NCBI GenBank assembly: GCA_964597265.1
Contig: CAZQWJ010000002.1
Span: 1 to 64,000 of the forward strand
Reading direction: 5' to 3'
From: CAZQWJ01 sp964597265
GTDB taxonomy: Bacteria > Patescibacteriota > 4484-211 > JAGQKX01
DNA: 64,000 bases
The stretch's first letter is position 1, and each line of letters begins with the position of its first letter. A program made the translations under genes and the position numbers. This document shows, in pieces, positions 15,940 through 24,730 of this stretch. The notes below the pieces were generated by a model. The model did not search any database. It saw only the letters and a program-made list of their open reading frames with translations, and had not been told where the DNA came from.

Positions 15940-16610
15940 GCACTAGTATCGATTTTATAGCCGAATCCTCGAACTGTCTGAATAAGCTTATTCTTGGCAC
16001 CCTTGTCGATTTTTTTACGCAAATACCCGATATAAACATCTACCACTCGAGACTCAATATCTGGGGAATAACTCCAAATACGGTTGAGAATCATATCTCT
16101 TTGTAAGACTTTTCCCTGATTTATCGCCAAATACTCAAGTAAGCGAAATTCTTGTGGTGTCAGTGACACATTTTTGCCGTTACGAGTAACCATGAGTTTT
16201 TCAGTATCAATCTCTAGGTCATCGATCTTGATAACTATATCCTGCTGATGATTTCTCAAACGAGCAGCAATACGTGCGATAAGTTCATCAGTATCAAAGG
16301 GCTTGGCAATGTAATCATCCGCTCCTAGGTTTAATCCGTCAACCATATCTTGGGTGGTGCCCTTGGCCGTGAGAATGATAACTGGTATATGCGGCCAGTT
16401 CTTTTTGCATTCTTTGCACACTGTCTCACCAGACATGGTGGGTAATCCTAAATCAAGTAGAATCAGATCTGGAGGGAGTGCTGCTATTTTGTTAAGAGCT
16501 TGTGGTCCATCCTCTGCCTCTACAACAAGATAGTAGTTTGTCTGCAGGATCTCGCTCAGGCCCTGCCGAAGGTCTTTGTCGTCTTCGATAACTATAATCG
16601 TCTTAGCCAT
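15936..16610 (-). CDS. OmpR/PhoB-family DNA-binding response regulator
   Basis: A 224-aa two-domain regulator. Receiver (1-115) with VIEDDKDL, LILLDLGLPTMSG, VIILTAKG and ADDYIAKPFD; winged-helix output domain (about 128-222) with LTPQEFRLLEYLA, SRVVDVYIGYLRKKID and TVRGFGYKI. It is the only DNA-binding regulator in the stress island and therefore the best candidate to bind the 11-bp-phased boxes upstream of the SDR, DUF6766-like, acidic-tail and glsB genes (inference). It converges on the receiver gene with a 4-bp overlap. Confidence 0.95.
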   Translation of the reverse strand: MAKTIIVIEDDKDLRQGLSEILQTNYYLVVEAEDGPQALNKIAALPPDLILLDLGLPTMSGETVCKECKKNWPHIPVIILTAKGTTQDMVDGLNLGADDYIAKPFDTDELIARIAARLRNHQQDIVIKIDDLEIDTEKLMVTRNGKNVSLTPQEFRLLEYLAINQGKVLQRDMILNRIWSYSPDIESRVVDVYIGYLRKKIDKGAKNKLIQTVRGFGYKIDTSA

Positions 16611-16694
16611 AATTTAGTCCAATTACAAACGGCTCAATGCCTAATGTACACCCCTGTTACTCTATTCTACTACGTATATTAGTATGATTCACAA

Positions 16695-16728
16695 CGAAAA
16701 ACCGCGGCTCTTACACCGCGGTTTTTCG
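16695..16728 (-). terminator. Rho-independent terminator downstream of glsB
   Basis: Perfect 13-bp arms (16695-16707 and 16716-16728) with a CCGCGG core, an 8-base loop, and A/T runs built into the stem base. It lies after glsB on the minus strand and before the OmpR-type gene. The symmetric A and T tracts would also let it work in the other direction. Confidence 0.85.
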
Positions 16729-16771
16729 CAGACGTTTTTAGTAATTACGTAGAAATCCTGTTTCAACAAAA

Positions 16772-17038
16772 TTATCGAGAACGTAACAGAGCTCTTCCTA
16801 TGGCGATAACGACGATAGCACCTATCACGGAAACAACAAAACTATACACAGTTATGCCATTGACTTGTTGAAACCCAAGAAGATCGGCCAACAGCCCTCC
16901 GATAATGGCACCTGAAATGCCTAACAAAATATCATCCATGGTACCTTGTGTACTATCGGTTCCCATTATCCTCGACCCGACCCAACCCACAAAGGCCCCG
17001 AACAATAACCATAAAGCAATTGAAAGTAATAATGACAT
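16772..17038 (-). CDS. GlsB/YeaQ/YmgE family stress membrane protein
   Basis: An 88-aa protein of the transglycosylase-associated (GlsB/YeaQ) family. It has three membrane helices, with the diagnostic FGAFVGWVGSRIMG near residue 13, MDDILLGISGAIIGGLL, and a glycine-zipper-like pattern. In other bacteria members are induced by general stress or stationary phase; the molecular role is unclear. GAGGTGA precedes the ATG. A copy of the stress-island box lies upstream at 17083-17114, and a strong terminator follows the gene. Confidence 0.9.
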   Translation of the reverse strand: MSLLLSIALWLLFGAFVGWVGSRIMGTDSTQGTMDDILLGISGAIIGGLLADLLGFQQVNGITVYSFVVSVIGAIVVIAIGRALLRSR

Positions 17039-17082
17039 ATTCGATTCACCTCTTTTCTACAACTTTAGAATAACTGCATGGC

Positions 17083-17114
17083 GTAAACATTCAATTAGTA
17101 ACGAGTAAGAGAAA
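17083..17114 (-). promoter_or_regulatory. Stress-island promoter box upstream of glsB
   Basis: Read on the minus strand, TTTCTCTTAC (17105-17114) is identical to the ten bases upstream of the SDR gene. A TTTACG motif follows at the same 22-base offset (17082-17087). Candidate -10 hexamers TATTCT and TAAAGT lie further downstream on the same strand. Confidence 0.5.
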
Positions 17115-17174
17115 TGTAATGATGTTTGCAGGTATAGACAGACGATAGCGTACATCCATACAATGGTACATATC

Positions 17175-18116
17175 ATGTCATTTATCTTGGGGTTTGCAAG
17201 TTCGCTTATTTTAATAATATTGTGGGGATGGTTTTATTACAACCGTGACCCGCATCCTGAAAAAGTCAAACATATCATAACTGCAGCAGGGTTTGGGATA
17301 ATTGCATTTTTTCTATCATTTATCTTGCTTGTACCCATCTCGTGGTTATTTGATACATCGTTTGAGAGCATTGACGTATTTTTTCACAATGCCCATATCC
17401 TAACCGTTATTCTCTTAGCTGCGGCAGAAGAATTCAGTAAGTTGTTTGTCCTTCGGTATATTATCTTCAAAATCCGCGCTGTTGACGAACATATTGATGG
17501 AGTATTGTACGGCGGACTTTTGGGGTTGGGGTTTGCAACAATAGAAAATTTCTTTTATGCACTCGAATTGGACGTAACGTCAGCCATTGTGAGGGCTTTA
17601 CTCATACCACTGTTACATAGCGCTACTGGGGCGATTCTGGGCTTTTTTATAATTGAAAAAAAGCTCAGGGACACTCCTGCACATCAACACAGCATTTGGT
17701 TAGCATTAGGCATCACAACGTTGTTCCATGGACTATATAACTATTTCCTTATCGTAACCGAAGTATTTCCATTGGCGATCTTATTGGTATTGTTGATGTG
17801 GGTAGGACTTCTGATAGCTGTCGGCTATGTGACTAATGTTTCCCGCAAACGCGACTACCGCCAACATGCTCATACTCTTGTCGAAGATACGAGAGAAGCG
17901 CGCGAGGAAGGAAAAACATATTGCTTGTTGGGACTATTCTGCTCATTCCTTGCACTTCTATTGATTTTTCCTATCTTTTTGGGTCCACTTGGTTATATTC
18001 TGGGAATGGTCGGTGCCCAACAGGGCGCGGTAGTCTGGGGAATGCGTACCAGACGTTTTGCTGTAGCAGCCACGTTAGTTGGCTTTTTGGCCAATACCGT
18101 TTTTCAAACTATCTGA
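17175..18116 (+). CDS. PrsW-family intramembrane metalloprotease
   Basis: A polytopic membrane protein of about 313 aa. The PrsW signature is present: AAAEEFSKLFVLR (EExxK), LGFATIENFFYALE (FxxxEN), LLIPLLHSATGAILGF and a late LFHGLYNYF, each within or beside membrane helices. PrsW in Bacillus makes the first cut of the anti-sigma factor RsiW under envelope stress; no anti-sigma/sigma pair is seen nearby. A further ATG at 17163 overlaps a likely -10 TACAAT (17159-17164), so I chose 17175, which leaves a 4-base leader. A second cluster of helices fills the last 70 residues. Confidence 0.88.
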   Translation: MSFILGFASSLILIILWGWFYYNRDPHPEKVKHIITAAGFGIIAFFLSFILLVPISWLFDTSFESIDVFFHNAHILTVILLAAAEEFSKLFVLRYIIFKIRAVDEHIDGVLYGGLLGLGFATIENFFYALELDVTSAIVRALLIPLLHSATGAILGFFIIEKKLRDTPAHQHSIWLALGITTLFHGLYNYFLIVTEVFPLAILLVLLMWVGLLIAVGYVTNVSRKRDYRQHAHTLVEDTREAREEGKTYCLLGLFCSFLALLLIFPIFLGPLGYILGMVGAQQGAVVWGMRTRRFAVAATLVGFLANTVFQTI

Positions 18117-18122
18117 ACATTC

Positions 18123-18533
18123 TTATCGTTTGGAGAATTGATGCGCGCGACGGGCTTTGTGTAAATTGATCTTTTTGCGCTCAGTCATACGGGGATCTCT
18201 GGTCAGAAAATCTTTCTTGCGTAACAGTTTCCGGAGATCTTCATCATATTTGACAAGTGCACGGGCAATTGCCAAAACAACTGCTTCTGCCTGCGCACTC
18301 TTACCGCCACCATGAGTCTTAATAGATACATCAAAACCATCTGCGCTCACTCCTGCCTCTACAAATGGTTCTAGTATACGCTTGCGATCGTATTCACTGG
18401 GAAAGTATTCTTCAAAAGCCAAATCGTTGATTACAACACTGCCCTTGCCTTTCTCGATACGAGCACGGGCAATTGCTGTTTTTCTCCTACCTGACGCCCA
18501 CAATATGTCATTTTTGGTCGAATTTTTTGCCAT
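18123..18533 (-). CDS. rpsI: 30S ribosomal protein S9
   Basis: S9 (uS9), 136 aa, whose C-terminal tail contacts P-site tRNA. Motifs WASGRRKTAIARARI, IKTHGGGKSAQAEAV, LTRDPRMTERKK and the terminal RRAHQFSKR are seen. Last gene of the long ribosomal operon, 2 bp after rplM. Confidence 0.97.
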   Translation of the reverse strand: MAKNSTKNDILWASGRRKTAIARARIEKGKGSVVINDLAFEEYFPSEYDRKRILEPFVEAGVSADGFDVSIKTHGGGKSAQAEAVVLAIARALVKYDEDLRKLLRKKDFLTRDPRMTERKKINLHKARRAHQFSKR

Positions 18534-18535
18534 AG

Positions 18536-18964
18536 TTATAATTCTAGTTTTTGCGGCTGTTGTCCGGCATGCGGATGTTCCTCACCCGTATAGATATACA
18601 GCTTCTGCATGATGACATCCTGTAAGCGGTTCTTGGGGAGCATACCACGAACCGCTCGCTCCAGCAAGCGCTCAGGGTACTTTTCTCGTGCCTCTGCGAC
18701 ATTTTGAGTCCTGATACCGCCAGGATAACCAGTGTGACGATAATATTGCTTATTTTGCTCTTTTTTGCCAGTAACCATAATCCGGTCAACATTGACCACT
18801 ACCACATAATCACCCATGTCCCATTGTGGTGAATAATACGCCCGGTTTTTGCCGGATAGAATCTGAGCAATGGTGGATGCTGCACGGCCCAATACAACAT
18901 CTTTGGCATCTACAAGATACCATTTCCTGGTTATTTCTTTTGGTTTTACTGATGACATTTTCAT
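18536..18964 (-). CDS. rplM: 50S ribosomal protein L13
   Basis: L13 (uL13), 142 aa, an early-assembly large-subunit protein. KWYLVDAKDVVLGRAAS, YRHTGYPGGI, AVRGMLPKNRL and LYIYTGEEHPHAGQQP are diagnostic. Its ATG overlaps the rplQ stop as ATGA, so the two are probably translationally coupled. The ATG two codons in is an alternative start. Confidence 0.97.
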   Translation of the reverse strand: MKMSSVKPKEITRKWYLVDAKDVVLGRAASTIAQILSGKNRAYYSPQWDMGDYVVVVNVDRIMVTGKKEQNKQYYRHTGYPGGIRTQNVAEAREKYPERLLERAVRGMLPKNRLQDVIMQKLYIYTGEEHPHAGQQPQKLEL

Positions 18965-19326
18965 GATTTTGGTTCGGTTACTAATTCTAGGACCGCCATC
19001 TCGGTACTATCTCCTTGTCTTTTGCCTAGTTTAACGATACGCGTATATCCACCATTCCTATCCTGAAATACCGGCCCGATCTCATCAAACAATTTATCCA
19101 CTACTGTTTGGTCAAACAGTTTTCCACTAACTACCTGACGATGCGCTGGTGTATCGTCCTTAGCTTTGGTGATCAATTTTTCTGCGAACGGACGAATGTA
19201 CTTCGCCTTAGGCAATGTCGTGGTAATTTTTCCATGCACAAACAGCCCTTGCAGGAGATTCTTTCTCAGGGCTTTCTTATGACCATGCGAACGACCAAAT
19301 TTTTTAGTAACTACTCGTTTGCGCAT
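18961..19326 (-). CDS. rplQ: 50S ribosomal protein L17
   Basis: L17 (bL17), 121 aa. GRSHGHKKALRKNLLQGLF, the ITTTLPKAKYIRPFAEKLIT region and the C-terminal YTRIVKLGKRQGDSTEMAVLEL (positions about 95-115) match the family. It follows rpoA, the classical alpha-operon order. Confidence 0.97.
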   Translation of the reverse strand: MRKRVVTKKFGRSHGHKKALRKNLLQGLFVHGKITTTLPKAKYIRPFAEKLITKAKDDTPAHRQVVSGKLFDQTVVDKLFDEIGPVFQDRNGGYTRIVKLGKRQGDSTEMAVLELVTEPKS

Positions 19327-19372
19327 ATAGCTTTGGTAGAACTATGTTGCTCTGACAATAAACCGGAAATAA

Positions 19373-20308
19373 TTAGGCAGCTGATTCTTCCTCTTTTTGT
19401 TCAACTGCACGGCGGGCTTTCTCGAGGACGGTAACGGCAATCTTTGGACCAACATTTTTGATTTCCAGCAGTCCTTCTTCACCGCGTTCTACCACATCTT
19501 CTGCCTTTTCTAACCCTGATTTGCGAAGCGTATTCAGCACTCGGGTAGGCAAGTCAAGTTCTTCCAAGTAGACTGATTTTTCCTGACGTAATGGTTCTTT
19601 CTTAACAGTTTTCTTTTCATTTTCAAGATGTTCAACCTGCGTACCCTGGGATACTAAGCCGAATTGTTCGACCAAAAGCGCGGCTGCTTGTTTGACAGCA
19701 TCCTCTGGATCTATCGAACCGTCTGTATAGACTTCCAGAATCAACTTATCCAAGTCAGTGAGTTTACCAACACGGGTGTTTTCGACAATGTAATTGACCC
19801 TTTCTACCGGAGAATAATTGGCATCAAGGAAAATAACCCCTACCTCAGCCTTTTTGTTATCTACCAAATGGTATCCACGACCATATTCGACCAATAATTC
19901 GAATGTCAGTCGAGCATTTTTGTCTGCAAGATTTGCGATCTCAAGATCAGTATTGACTACACTTATACCTGCAGGGCAATGGATATCTCCTGCGGTTACT
20001 ACCCCTGGCCCCTTGATATCCAGAGTTACCAGTGTAGGTTGCTTCTTTTCCATCTTAAAAATAATCTGTTTGAGGTTGAGGATGAGCTGTACGACATCTT
20101 CCTTAACGCCAGGAATGGTGGTAAATTCATGCGTAGCACCGGCAAACTTGACCTGTGTAACTGCTGCACCATTTAAAGAACTCAATAACACACGACGTAG
20201 ACTATTGCCGATAGTATGGCCATATCCCTTATCCAACGGTTCAATAATAATCCGTCCGAAGTATTGGTTTTTGTCTTCTACTGTAAACTGTGTTTCTAGT
20301 AATGCCAT
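19373..20308 (-). CDS. rpoA: DNA-directed RNA polymerase subunit alpha
   Basis: RNA polymerase alpha, 311 aa, with both domains. The N-terminal assembly domain shows GYGHTIGNSLRRVLLSSL and GVKEDVVQLILNLK. A linker follows, then the C-terminal domain (about 235-300) with ELDLPTRVLNTLRKSGLE and LLEIKNVGPKIAVTVLEK for UP-element and activator contacts. A Lys/Glu-rich segment (about 228-240) and a Glu/Ala-rich tail are slightly extended. Encoded between rpsD and rplQ. Confidence 0.97.
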   Translation of the reverse strand: MALLETQFTVEDKNQYFGRIIIEPLDKGYGHTIGNSLRRVLLSSLNGAAVTQVKFAGATHEFTTIPGVKEDVVQLILNLKQIIFKMEKKQPTLVTLDIKGPGVVTAGDIHCPAGISVVNTDLEIANLADKNARLTFELLVEYGRGYHLVDNKKAEVGVIFLDANYSPVERVNYIVENTRVGKLTDLDKLILEVYTDGSIDPEDAVKQAAALLVEQFGLVSQGTQVEHLENEKKTVKKEPLRQEKSVYLEELDLPTRVLNTLRKSGLEKAEDVVERGEEGLLEIKNVGPKIAVTVLEKARRAVEQKEEESAA

Positions 20309-20329
20309 ATCCTTGATAATATGTGTAGG

Positions 20330-20914
20330 CTAGCGCGAATAATACTCAATAATCAGCGAAACGTCAACCTCTAAGTTCACATCTCCCAATGTCGGAAGTG
20401 CTTCTATCTTCCCAACAGGACCTTTTCTGGTCATCCAACTGGGCACTTCGCCCGAATAACCTTCTTTGAGATTGCTTTGAATATCCGGTAATTCGAGCGT
20501 TTTGGGAATAAGAGTAACCGTTTGCCCGGCTTTTACTTGATACGAAGGGATGTTGACCTTTTTACCATCTACCAAAACGTGTCCGTGCGAAACCAACTGC
20601 CGCGCTTGAGAGCGAGTTCTCACGAAACCCAAACGGTACACGACATTATCTAGCCGTGTTTCCAAAGTCTGCATGATGTATTCTTCAGTATTTCCTTCTC
20701 GACGCAATGCTTGCTCATAATAGCGACGAAACTGCTTTTCTAGCACACCATAAATGAATCGCAGCTTTTGCTTCTCTTCTAGTCGTTTACCAAACTCTGA
20801 CTGCTTTTTGCGCCTCCCTCTGGTTTGTTGTCCACCTCGAACGGGAGCTGGATCTTCCGATAACAGGCGGAACCGACGAAGATATTTTTTTTGTGGACCA
20901 GTATATCGTGCCAT
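20330..20914 (-). CDS. rpsD: 30S ribosomal protein S4
   Basis: S4 (uS4), 194 aa, a primary 16S rRNA binder. N-terminal ARYTGPQKKYLRRF, and the S4 RNA-binding domain (about 92-155) with LDNVVYRLGFVRTRSQARQLVSHGHVLVDGKKVN (about 86-119). It lacks the four N-terminal zinc cysteines, so it is the C-minus form. A long inverted repeat separates it from rpsK. Confidence 0.97.
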   Translation of the reverse strand: MARYTGPQKKYLRRFRLLSEDPAPVRGGQQTRGRRKKQSEFGKRLEEKQKLRFIYGVLEKQFRRYYEQALRREGNTEEYIMQTLETRLDNVVYRLGFVRTRSQARQLVSHGHVLVDGKKVNIPSYQVKAGQTVTLIPKTLELPDIQSNLKEGYSGEVPSWMTRKGPVGKIEALPTLGDVNLEVDVSLIIEYYSR

Positions 20915-20922
20915 AATAATGA

Positions 20923-20974
20923 GCTGTTAGTCATTAGTCGTTGACTATTAGCTTGATAGCTAACAACTAACAGC
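20923..20974. repeat. Imperfect inverted repeat between rpsK and rpsD
   Basis: GCTGTTAGT (20923-20931) pairs with ACTAACAGC (20966-20974). The stem continues through a short mismatch with TTAG (20934-20937) against CTAA (20960-20963). It fills nearly the whole rpsK-rpsD spacer, with no T run, so it is more likely an RNA structure or a small palindromic repeat than a terminator. Confidence 0.6.
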
Positions 20975-20978
20975 GATT

Positions 20979-21377
20979 CTAAACCTTTCTCCTCTTTCTA
21001 GGGCGGCAGCCATTATGAGGGATCGGTGTAATATCTGATATCGAACGTATTTGTAATCCAGCAGCCTTGAGGGCTCTTACTGCAGCATCTCGCCCCATAC
21101 CAGGGCCTTTGATAAACACATCCAGTGATTTCATACCTCGGGCGATAATATCCTCTGCCATCACCTTTACACTGGTGGTAGCGGCAAATGGGGTGGACTT
21201 GCGAGTGCCCTTAAAACCAGCAGTACCCGCACTTCCCCACGTAACAACATCACCTTCCGGGCCAGTGATGGTAATGACGGTATTGTTAAACGTTGCCTGG
21301 ATATATGCCCTGCCGTGTGGCGGTACAACTGACTTTTTTACTTTTTTTACGTCTTGTCGTTTGGTCGCTTTTGCCAT
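20979..21377 (-). CDS. rpsK: 30S ribosomal protein S11
   Basis: S11 (uS11), 132 aa, platform protein. RAYIQATFNNTVITITGPEG, GTRKSTPFAATTS, DVFIKGPGMGRDAAVRALKA and the terminal PHNGCRPRKRRKV are diagnostic. Between rpsM and rpsD as in most bacteria. Confidence 0.97.
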   Translation of the reverse strand: MAKATKRQDVKKVKKSVVPPHGRAYIQATFNNTVITITGPEGDVVTWGSAGTAGFKGTRKSTPFAATTSVKVMAEDIIARGMKSLDVFIKGPGMGRDAAVRALKAAGLQIRSISDITPIPHNGCRPRKRRKV

Positions 21378-21391
21378 AGATCAAATAAATT

Positions 21392-21781
21392 TTAGGTCTT
21401 AGAAACCGCCTTTCTTACGCTGACGCCCGAAACGGTCTTCTTACGACCTTTTCTAGTGCGCGCATTATGACGTGTCCGCTGACCTCTTACTGGGAGGCTT
21501 TTTTTGTGTCGGAGCCCTCGATAACTGCCTATCTCTATCAACCGTTTGATATTATCACGTACTTCGCGTCGTAGTTCACCTTCTACCTTGATACTCTTTT
21601 CGATCACCTTACTGATTCTGCTCAAATCATCCTCTGACAGTTCGCTTGTTCTTAAGTTAGGATCGATCTGTGCTCGCATTACAATCTGCTCTGCAGATTT
21701 CAAACCAATACCTTCAATGTACCGGAGTGCATATACTATTTTTTTGTTGTCTGGTATGTCAATACCTATAATACGTGCCAT
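21392..21781 (-). CDS. rpsM: 30S ribosomal protein S13
   Basis: S13 (uS13), 129 aa, head protein at the subunit bridge. ARIIGIDIPDNKKIVYALRY, IGSYRGLRHKKSLPVRGQRT, and NARTRKGRKKTVSGV in the basic tail. It begins 3 bp after rpmJ. Confidence 0.97.
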   Translation of the reverse strand: MARIIGIDIPDNKKIVYALRYIEGIGLKSAEQIVMRAQIDPNLRTSELSEDDLSRISKVIEKSIKVEGELRREVRDNIKRLIEIGSYRGLRHKKSLPVRGQRTRHNARTRKGRKKTVSGVSVRKAVSKT

Positions 21782-21784
21782 ATA

Positions 21785-21898
21785 TTATCCTTGACGTTGC
21801 TTGTGTCGAGGGTCACTGCATATGACCCGCACTATGCCGCGTCTCTTTATAATTTTACATTTTGAGCATCTTTTTTTTACACTTGCAGTAACTTTCAT
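21785..21898 (-). CDS. rpmJ: 50S ribosomal protein L36
   Basis: A 37-aa L36 (bL36), easily missed because of its size. It starts [15 protein letters not shown] and ends [12 protein letters not shown], keeping the C-x2-C...C...H zinc site. GAGGG lies about 8 bases before the ATG. Located between infA and rpsM, its normal place. Confidence 0.95.
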   Translation of the reverse strand: MKVTASVKKRCSKCKIIKRRGIVRVICSDPRHKQRQG

Positions 21899-21992
21899 AG
21901 TTTTGCCCTCTTCAGACAGCGTATTTCCCCGAGGTTTATTCGGAGCAAGAGTACCTTCCGCCTTCTAAAAAGGAAATCGTATCGAGGTTAGT

Positions 21993-22232
21993 CTACTTAA
22001 AACGGTAGACAATCCGACCTTTATCAGGATACTTAGGATCAAGTTCTACTCTCACTCGGTCTCCTGGCAAAATTCGGATCGAATATCGTCGCATCTTACC
22101 TCGCAAATAGGTCAATATAACCTGCCCTGGCTTCTCAGAACCCTCCTCTCGGTCTAGCTGCACCCTAAACTCCAGGTTTGGCAGCGTTTCAATTACTTCT
22201 CCCTCTACAGTAACAAACTCTTGCTTAGCCAT
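21993..22232 (-). CDS. infA: Translation initiation factor IF-1
   Basis: IF-1, 79 aa, an S1/OB-fold protein that occupies the 30S A site during initiation. VTVEGEVIETLPNLEFRVQL, YLRGKMRRYSIRILPGDRV and KGRIVYRFK match; the charged EEGSEKPGQ loop is longer than in E. coli. An ATG two codons upstream (22238) is an equal alternative. The 94 bases to rpmJ hold no gene I can see. Confidence 0.93.
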   Translation of the reverse strand: MAKQEFVTVEGEVIETLPNLEFRVQLDREEGSEKPGQVILTYLRGKMRRYSIRILPGDRVRVELDPKYPDKGRIVYRFK

Positions 22233-22254
22233 ATTCACTGCGCATTCTAGCAGA

Positions 22255-22989
22255 CTACTTAGTCAAAATCAATGGTTCTGACTCAGTAATTGCCACAGTG
22301 TGTTCAAACATTGCCGACAGTTTTCCGTCTTTGGTAACCGCAGTCCAGCCATCTGGCTGTATGTGCAAGGCATATGATCCTTCTGCGTACATCACTTCTA
22401 CAGCCAGCGTCATGCCTGGTTGCAAAACCGGCCCGGTCTCTGGATCACCATAACAGGGGATCTGTAAATCCTCATGCAGATTACGTCCGATACCATGACC
22501 GACAAATGCACGAATTACATTATACCCATACTGTTCGATCGTTTCTTGTATGGCGTGGGAAATATCACCAATCCGATTGCCTGCTACACATTGTGTAAGA
22601 GCCAAATCCAGTGCCTCCCGACCTGCAGCCAAAAAACGGGCATTGTTAGTCGTGGCAACTTCTACAGTGGTCGCCGTATCTGTATGAAAGCCTTGATACA
22701 ACACGCCCAAATCTACCGTTACCAAATCTCCTTCCTGGAGTACTCGTTCGGATGGAAGGCCATGCACCACCTCTTCGTTCACACATACCACAATAGAGAA
22801 CGGATATCCCTGGTACCCTAAAAAAGACGCTGTAAGCTGATGAGCTGCAAAAAAGTTACTTGCCTGATTATCTAGCTCAACGGTTGTGACTCCTGGTCGA
22901 ATAGCTTGAACCAACTCTCTGCGTAACTGTGAGGCATATGCTCCACCTGATTGCATCTTCTCTATTTTTGACGCACTCTTGTTTTCCAT
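22255..22989 (-). CDS. map: Type I methionine aminopeptidase
   Basis: MetAP, 244 aa, which removes the initiator Met. Metal ligands are in VDLGVLYQGFHTDTATTVE (two Asp), GHGIGRNLHEDLQIP (His), VEVMYAEG (Glu) and MFEHTVAITE (Glu); the substrate His lies in NEEVVHGLPS. The usual adk gene between secY and map is missing. The ATG lies 3 bp from the secY stop. Confidence 0.96.
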   Translation of the reverse strand: MENKSASKIEKMQSGGAYASQLRRELVQAIRPGVTTVELDNQASNFFAAHQLTASFLGYQGYPFSIVVCVNEEVVHGLPSERVLQEGDLVTVDLGVLYQGFHTDTATTVEVATTNNARFLAAGREALDLALTQCVAGNRIGDISHAIQETIEQYGYNVIRAFVGHGIGRNLHEDLQIPCYGDPETGPVLQPGMTLAVEVMYAEGSYALHIQPDGWTAVTKDGKLSAMFEHTVAITESEPLILTK

Positions 22990-22992
22990 CGT

Positions 22993-24285
22993 TTACTCCA
23001 GAAATTGCTCATATCCACGAGTAACCAGCATTGCCTCTAGCCGCTTGAGCATATCCATGACCACCGAAACCACAATGAGCAGGCTGGTTCCTCCGAGTGA
23101 AACAGCCGCACCAATCGCAGGAAAAAGAAATTGCATCGCAATGGGTAGAATAGCAATAACCCCCAAAAATACCGCTCCTGCCAGTGTAATTTTGGTGAGC
23201 ACTTGATTGAGATACTCTGCAGTATGTGCCCCAGGCCGAATCCCTGGTATAAACGCAGCTTGCTTTTGTAAATTCTCCGCGATATCGTCAGGATTAAACT
23301 GTACCGCAGTATAAAAATAAGTAAAACCTATAACTAAAAGGAAATACACGCCTGCGTACACAAACGGATTATTATATGCCCGCAAGAACCATTCCAAAGC
23401 CGATACTATGCCTGGATTCGTCACCGCAGACACAGCAAAATTCCCTATCACTCCGGGAAGTGCCAACAGAGAGATAGCAAAAATGATCGGGATAACCCCA
23501 ACTTGGTTGAGGCGAAGTGGCAAGTGTGTTGTTTGGCCACTAATGCCCCCACGTCCGCTTACCCTACGGGCATATTGGATCGGTATCTCTCGTTGAGTTT
23601 CACTCACAAAAACAATACCCCAAATGATAATTACGCTAACTGCCAGAAAAAACAACAAGCTCAGTGTATCCCCTTGCGAAACCTGACTTGCCTGTACCTG
23701 CATTATTGATACTGGGAGTCCACTCAAAATACCGCCAAAAATCAGGATCGAAATACCGTTTCCGATACCGTATTGATCAATCAGCTCCCCAAGCCAGGTT
23801 AATAACACTGCACCTGTAGTCAACGTCAAAACCATAAGTCCTAACGTCGCTGGTGAAAGATATGAAATGATCCCTTGATTACGTAAGATGAAATAGATAC
23901 TCACTGACTGAACAACTGCCAATGGTAATGTTAGGAGCCTAGTGTATTGATTTATCTTACGACGGCCGGCTTCACCCTCCTTAGATAGCTCTTTTAACGC
24001 CGGAAATGCCATGGTAAGTAACGATAGGATAATCGATGCGTTAATATACGGGTTTAAACCCAATGCGATGATCGAAAAGTTTGATAACGCGCCTCCCGAA
24101 AATAGATTGAGGAGACCCAAGAACTGGTTACTATCGAAAAGATTCTGCAACGCAGCCAGATCTACCCCCGGCAATGGTACATGGGCCAAAACGCGATAAA
24201 TAGTAATGATCCCCAAGGTAAACAGTAATTTATTACGCACATCGTGCGCGTTCCAAACTTTGCGAAGAAGGGAAAAAATATTCAT
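22993..24285 (-). CDS. secY: Protein translocase subunit SecY
   Basis: The channel subunit of the Sec translocon, 430 aa with ten predicted membrane helices. Marker segments: [21 protein letters not shown] at the first helix (about 20-40), [31 protein letters not shown], the cytoplasmic [11 protein letters not shown] loop, [20 protein letters not shown], and [10 protein letters not shown]. Encoded directly after rplO as in the classical spc operon. Confidence 0.97.
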   Translation of the reverse strand: MNIFSLLRKVWNAHDVRNKLLFTLGIITIYRVLAHVPLPGVDLAALQNLFDSNQFLGLLNLFSGGALSNFSIIALGLNPYINASIILSLLTMAFPALKELSKEGEAGRRKINQYTRLLTLPLAVVQSVSIYFILRNQGIISYLSPATLGLMVLTLTTGAVLLTWLGELIDQYGIGNGISILIFGGILSGLPVSIMQVQASQVSQGDTLSLLFFLAVSVIIIWGIVFVSETQREIPIQYARRVSGRGGISGQTTHLPLRLNQVGVIPIIFAISLLALPGVIGNFAVSAVTNPGIVSALEWFLRAYNNPFVYAGVYFLLVIGFTYFYTAVQFNPDDIAENLQKQAAFIPGIRPGAHTAEYLNQVLTKITLAGAVFLGVIAILPIAMQFLFPAIGAAVSLGGTSLLIVVSVVMDMLKRLEAMLVTRGYEQFLE

Positions 24286-24287
24286 GG

Positions 24288-24725
24288 TTATTGTGCAATT
24301 ACTTTACCACCGGCCTTTTCGAGCTTTTCACGGGCATTGGCAGAAAATTGCACCTCTGAGGAAAATTGTAACGCTTTTTCCAATATGCCACTAGCTACTA
24401 TTTTCACTGGCATATCTTGGTCTAAGATCAGACCCTGGTTCTTGAGTACCTCGGGAGTAATGACTACCTCCTCTGACAATATATGACACGATGCCAACTT
24501 GACGAGTTGCGGCTTGATTGATCGTTCTACACGTCTACTGCCCTTACCACGCAAAAATGGGTACCGCTTGAATCGCTGCAATCGGTTTCTACCAAGCTGG
24601 GTCCGGACCTTCTGGCCTTTGATACCAACCCCAGCGGTTTTTCCTTTGGTACTGCCTAATCCACGACCTTTTCGGCGATTGGGTTTGTTTGCCCCTTTTA
24701 GTTTTGGTAGTTCATGTAATTTCAT
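24288..24725 (-). CDS. rplO: 50S ribosomal protein L15
   Basis: L15 (uL15), 145 aa. [40 protein letters not shown] and [10 protein letters not shown] form the Gly/Lys-rich N-terminal half. It follows rpsE by 5 bp with no rpmD (L30) between, a hallmark of Candidate Phyla Radiation genomes. Confidence 0.97.
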   Translation of the reverse strand: MKLHELPKLKGANKPNRRKGRGLGSTKGKTAGVGIKGQKVRTQLGRNRLQRFKRYPFLRGKGSRRVERSIKPQLVKLASCHILSEEVVITPEVLKNQGLILDQDMPVKIVASGILEKALQFSSEVQFSANAREKLEKAGGKVIAQ

Positions 24726-24730
24726 ATAGG

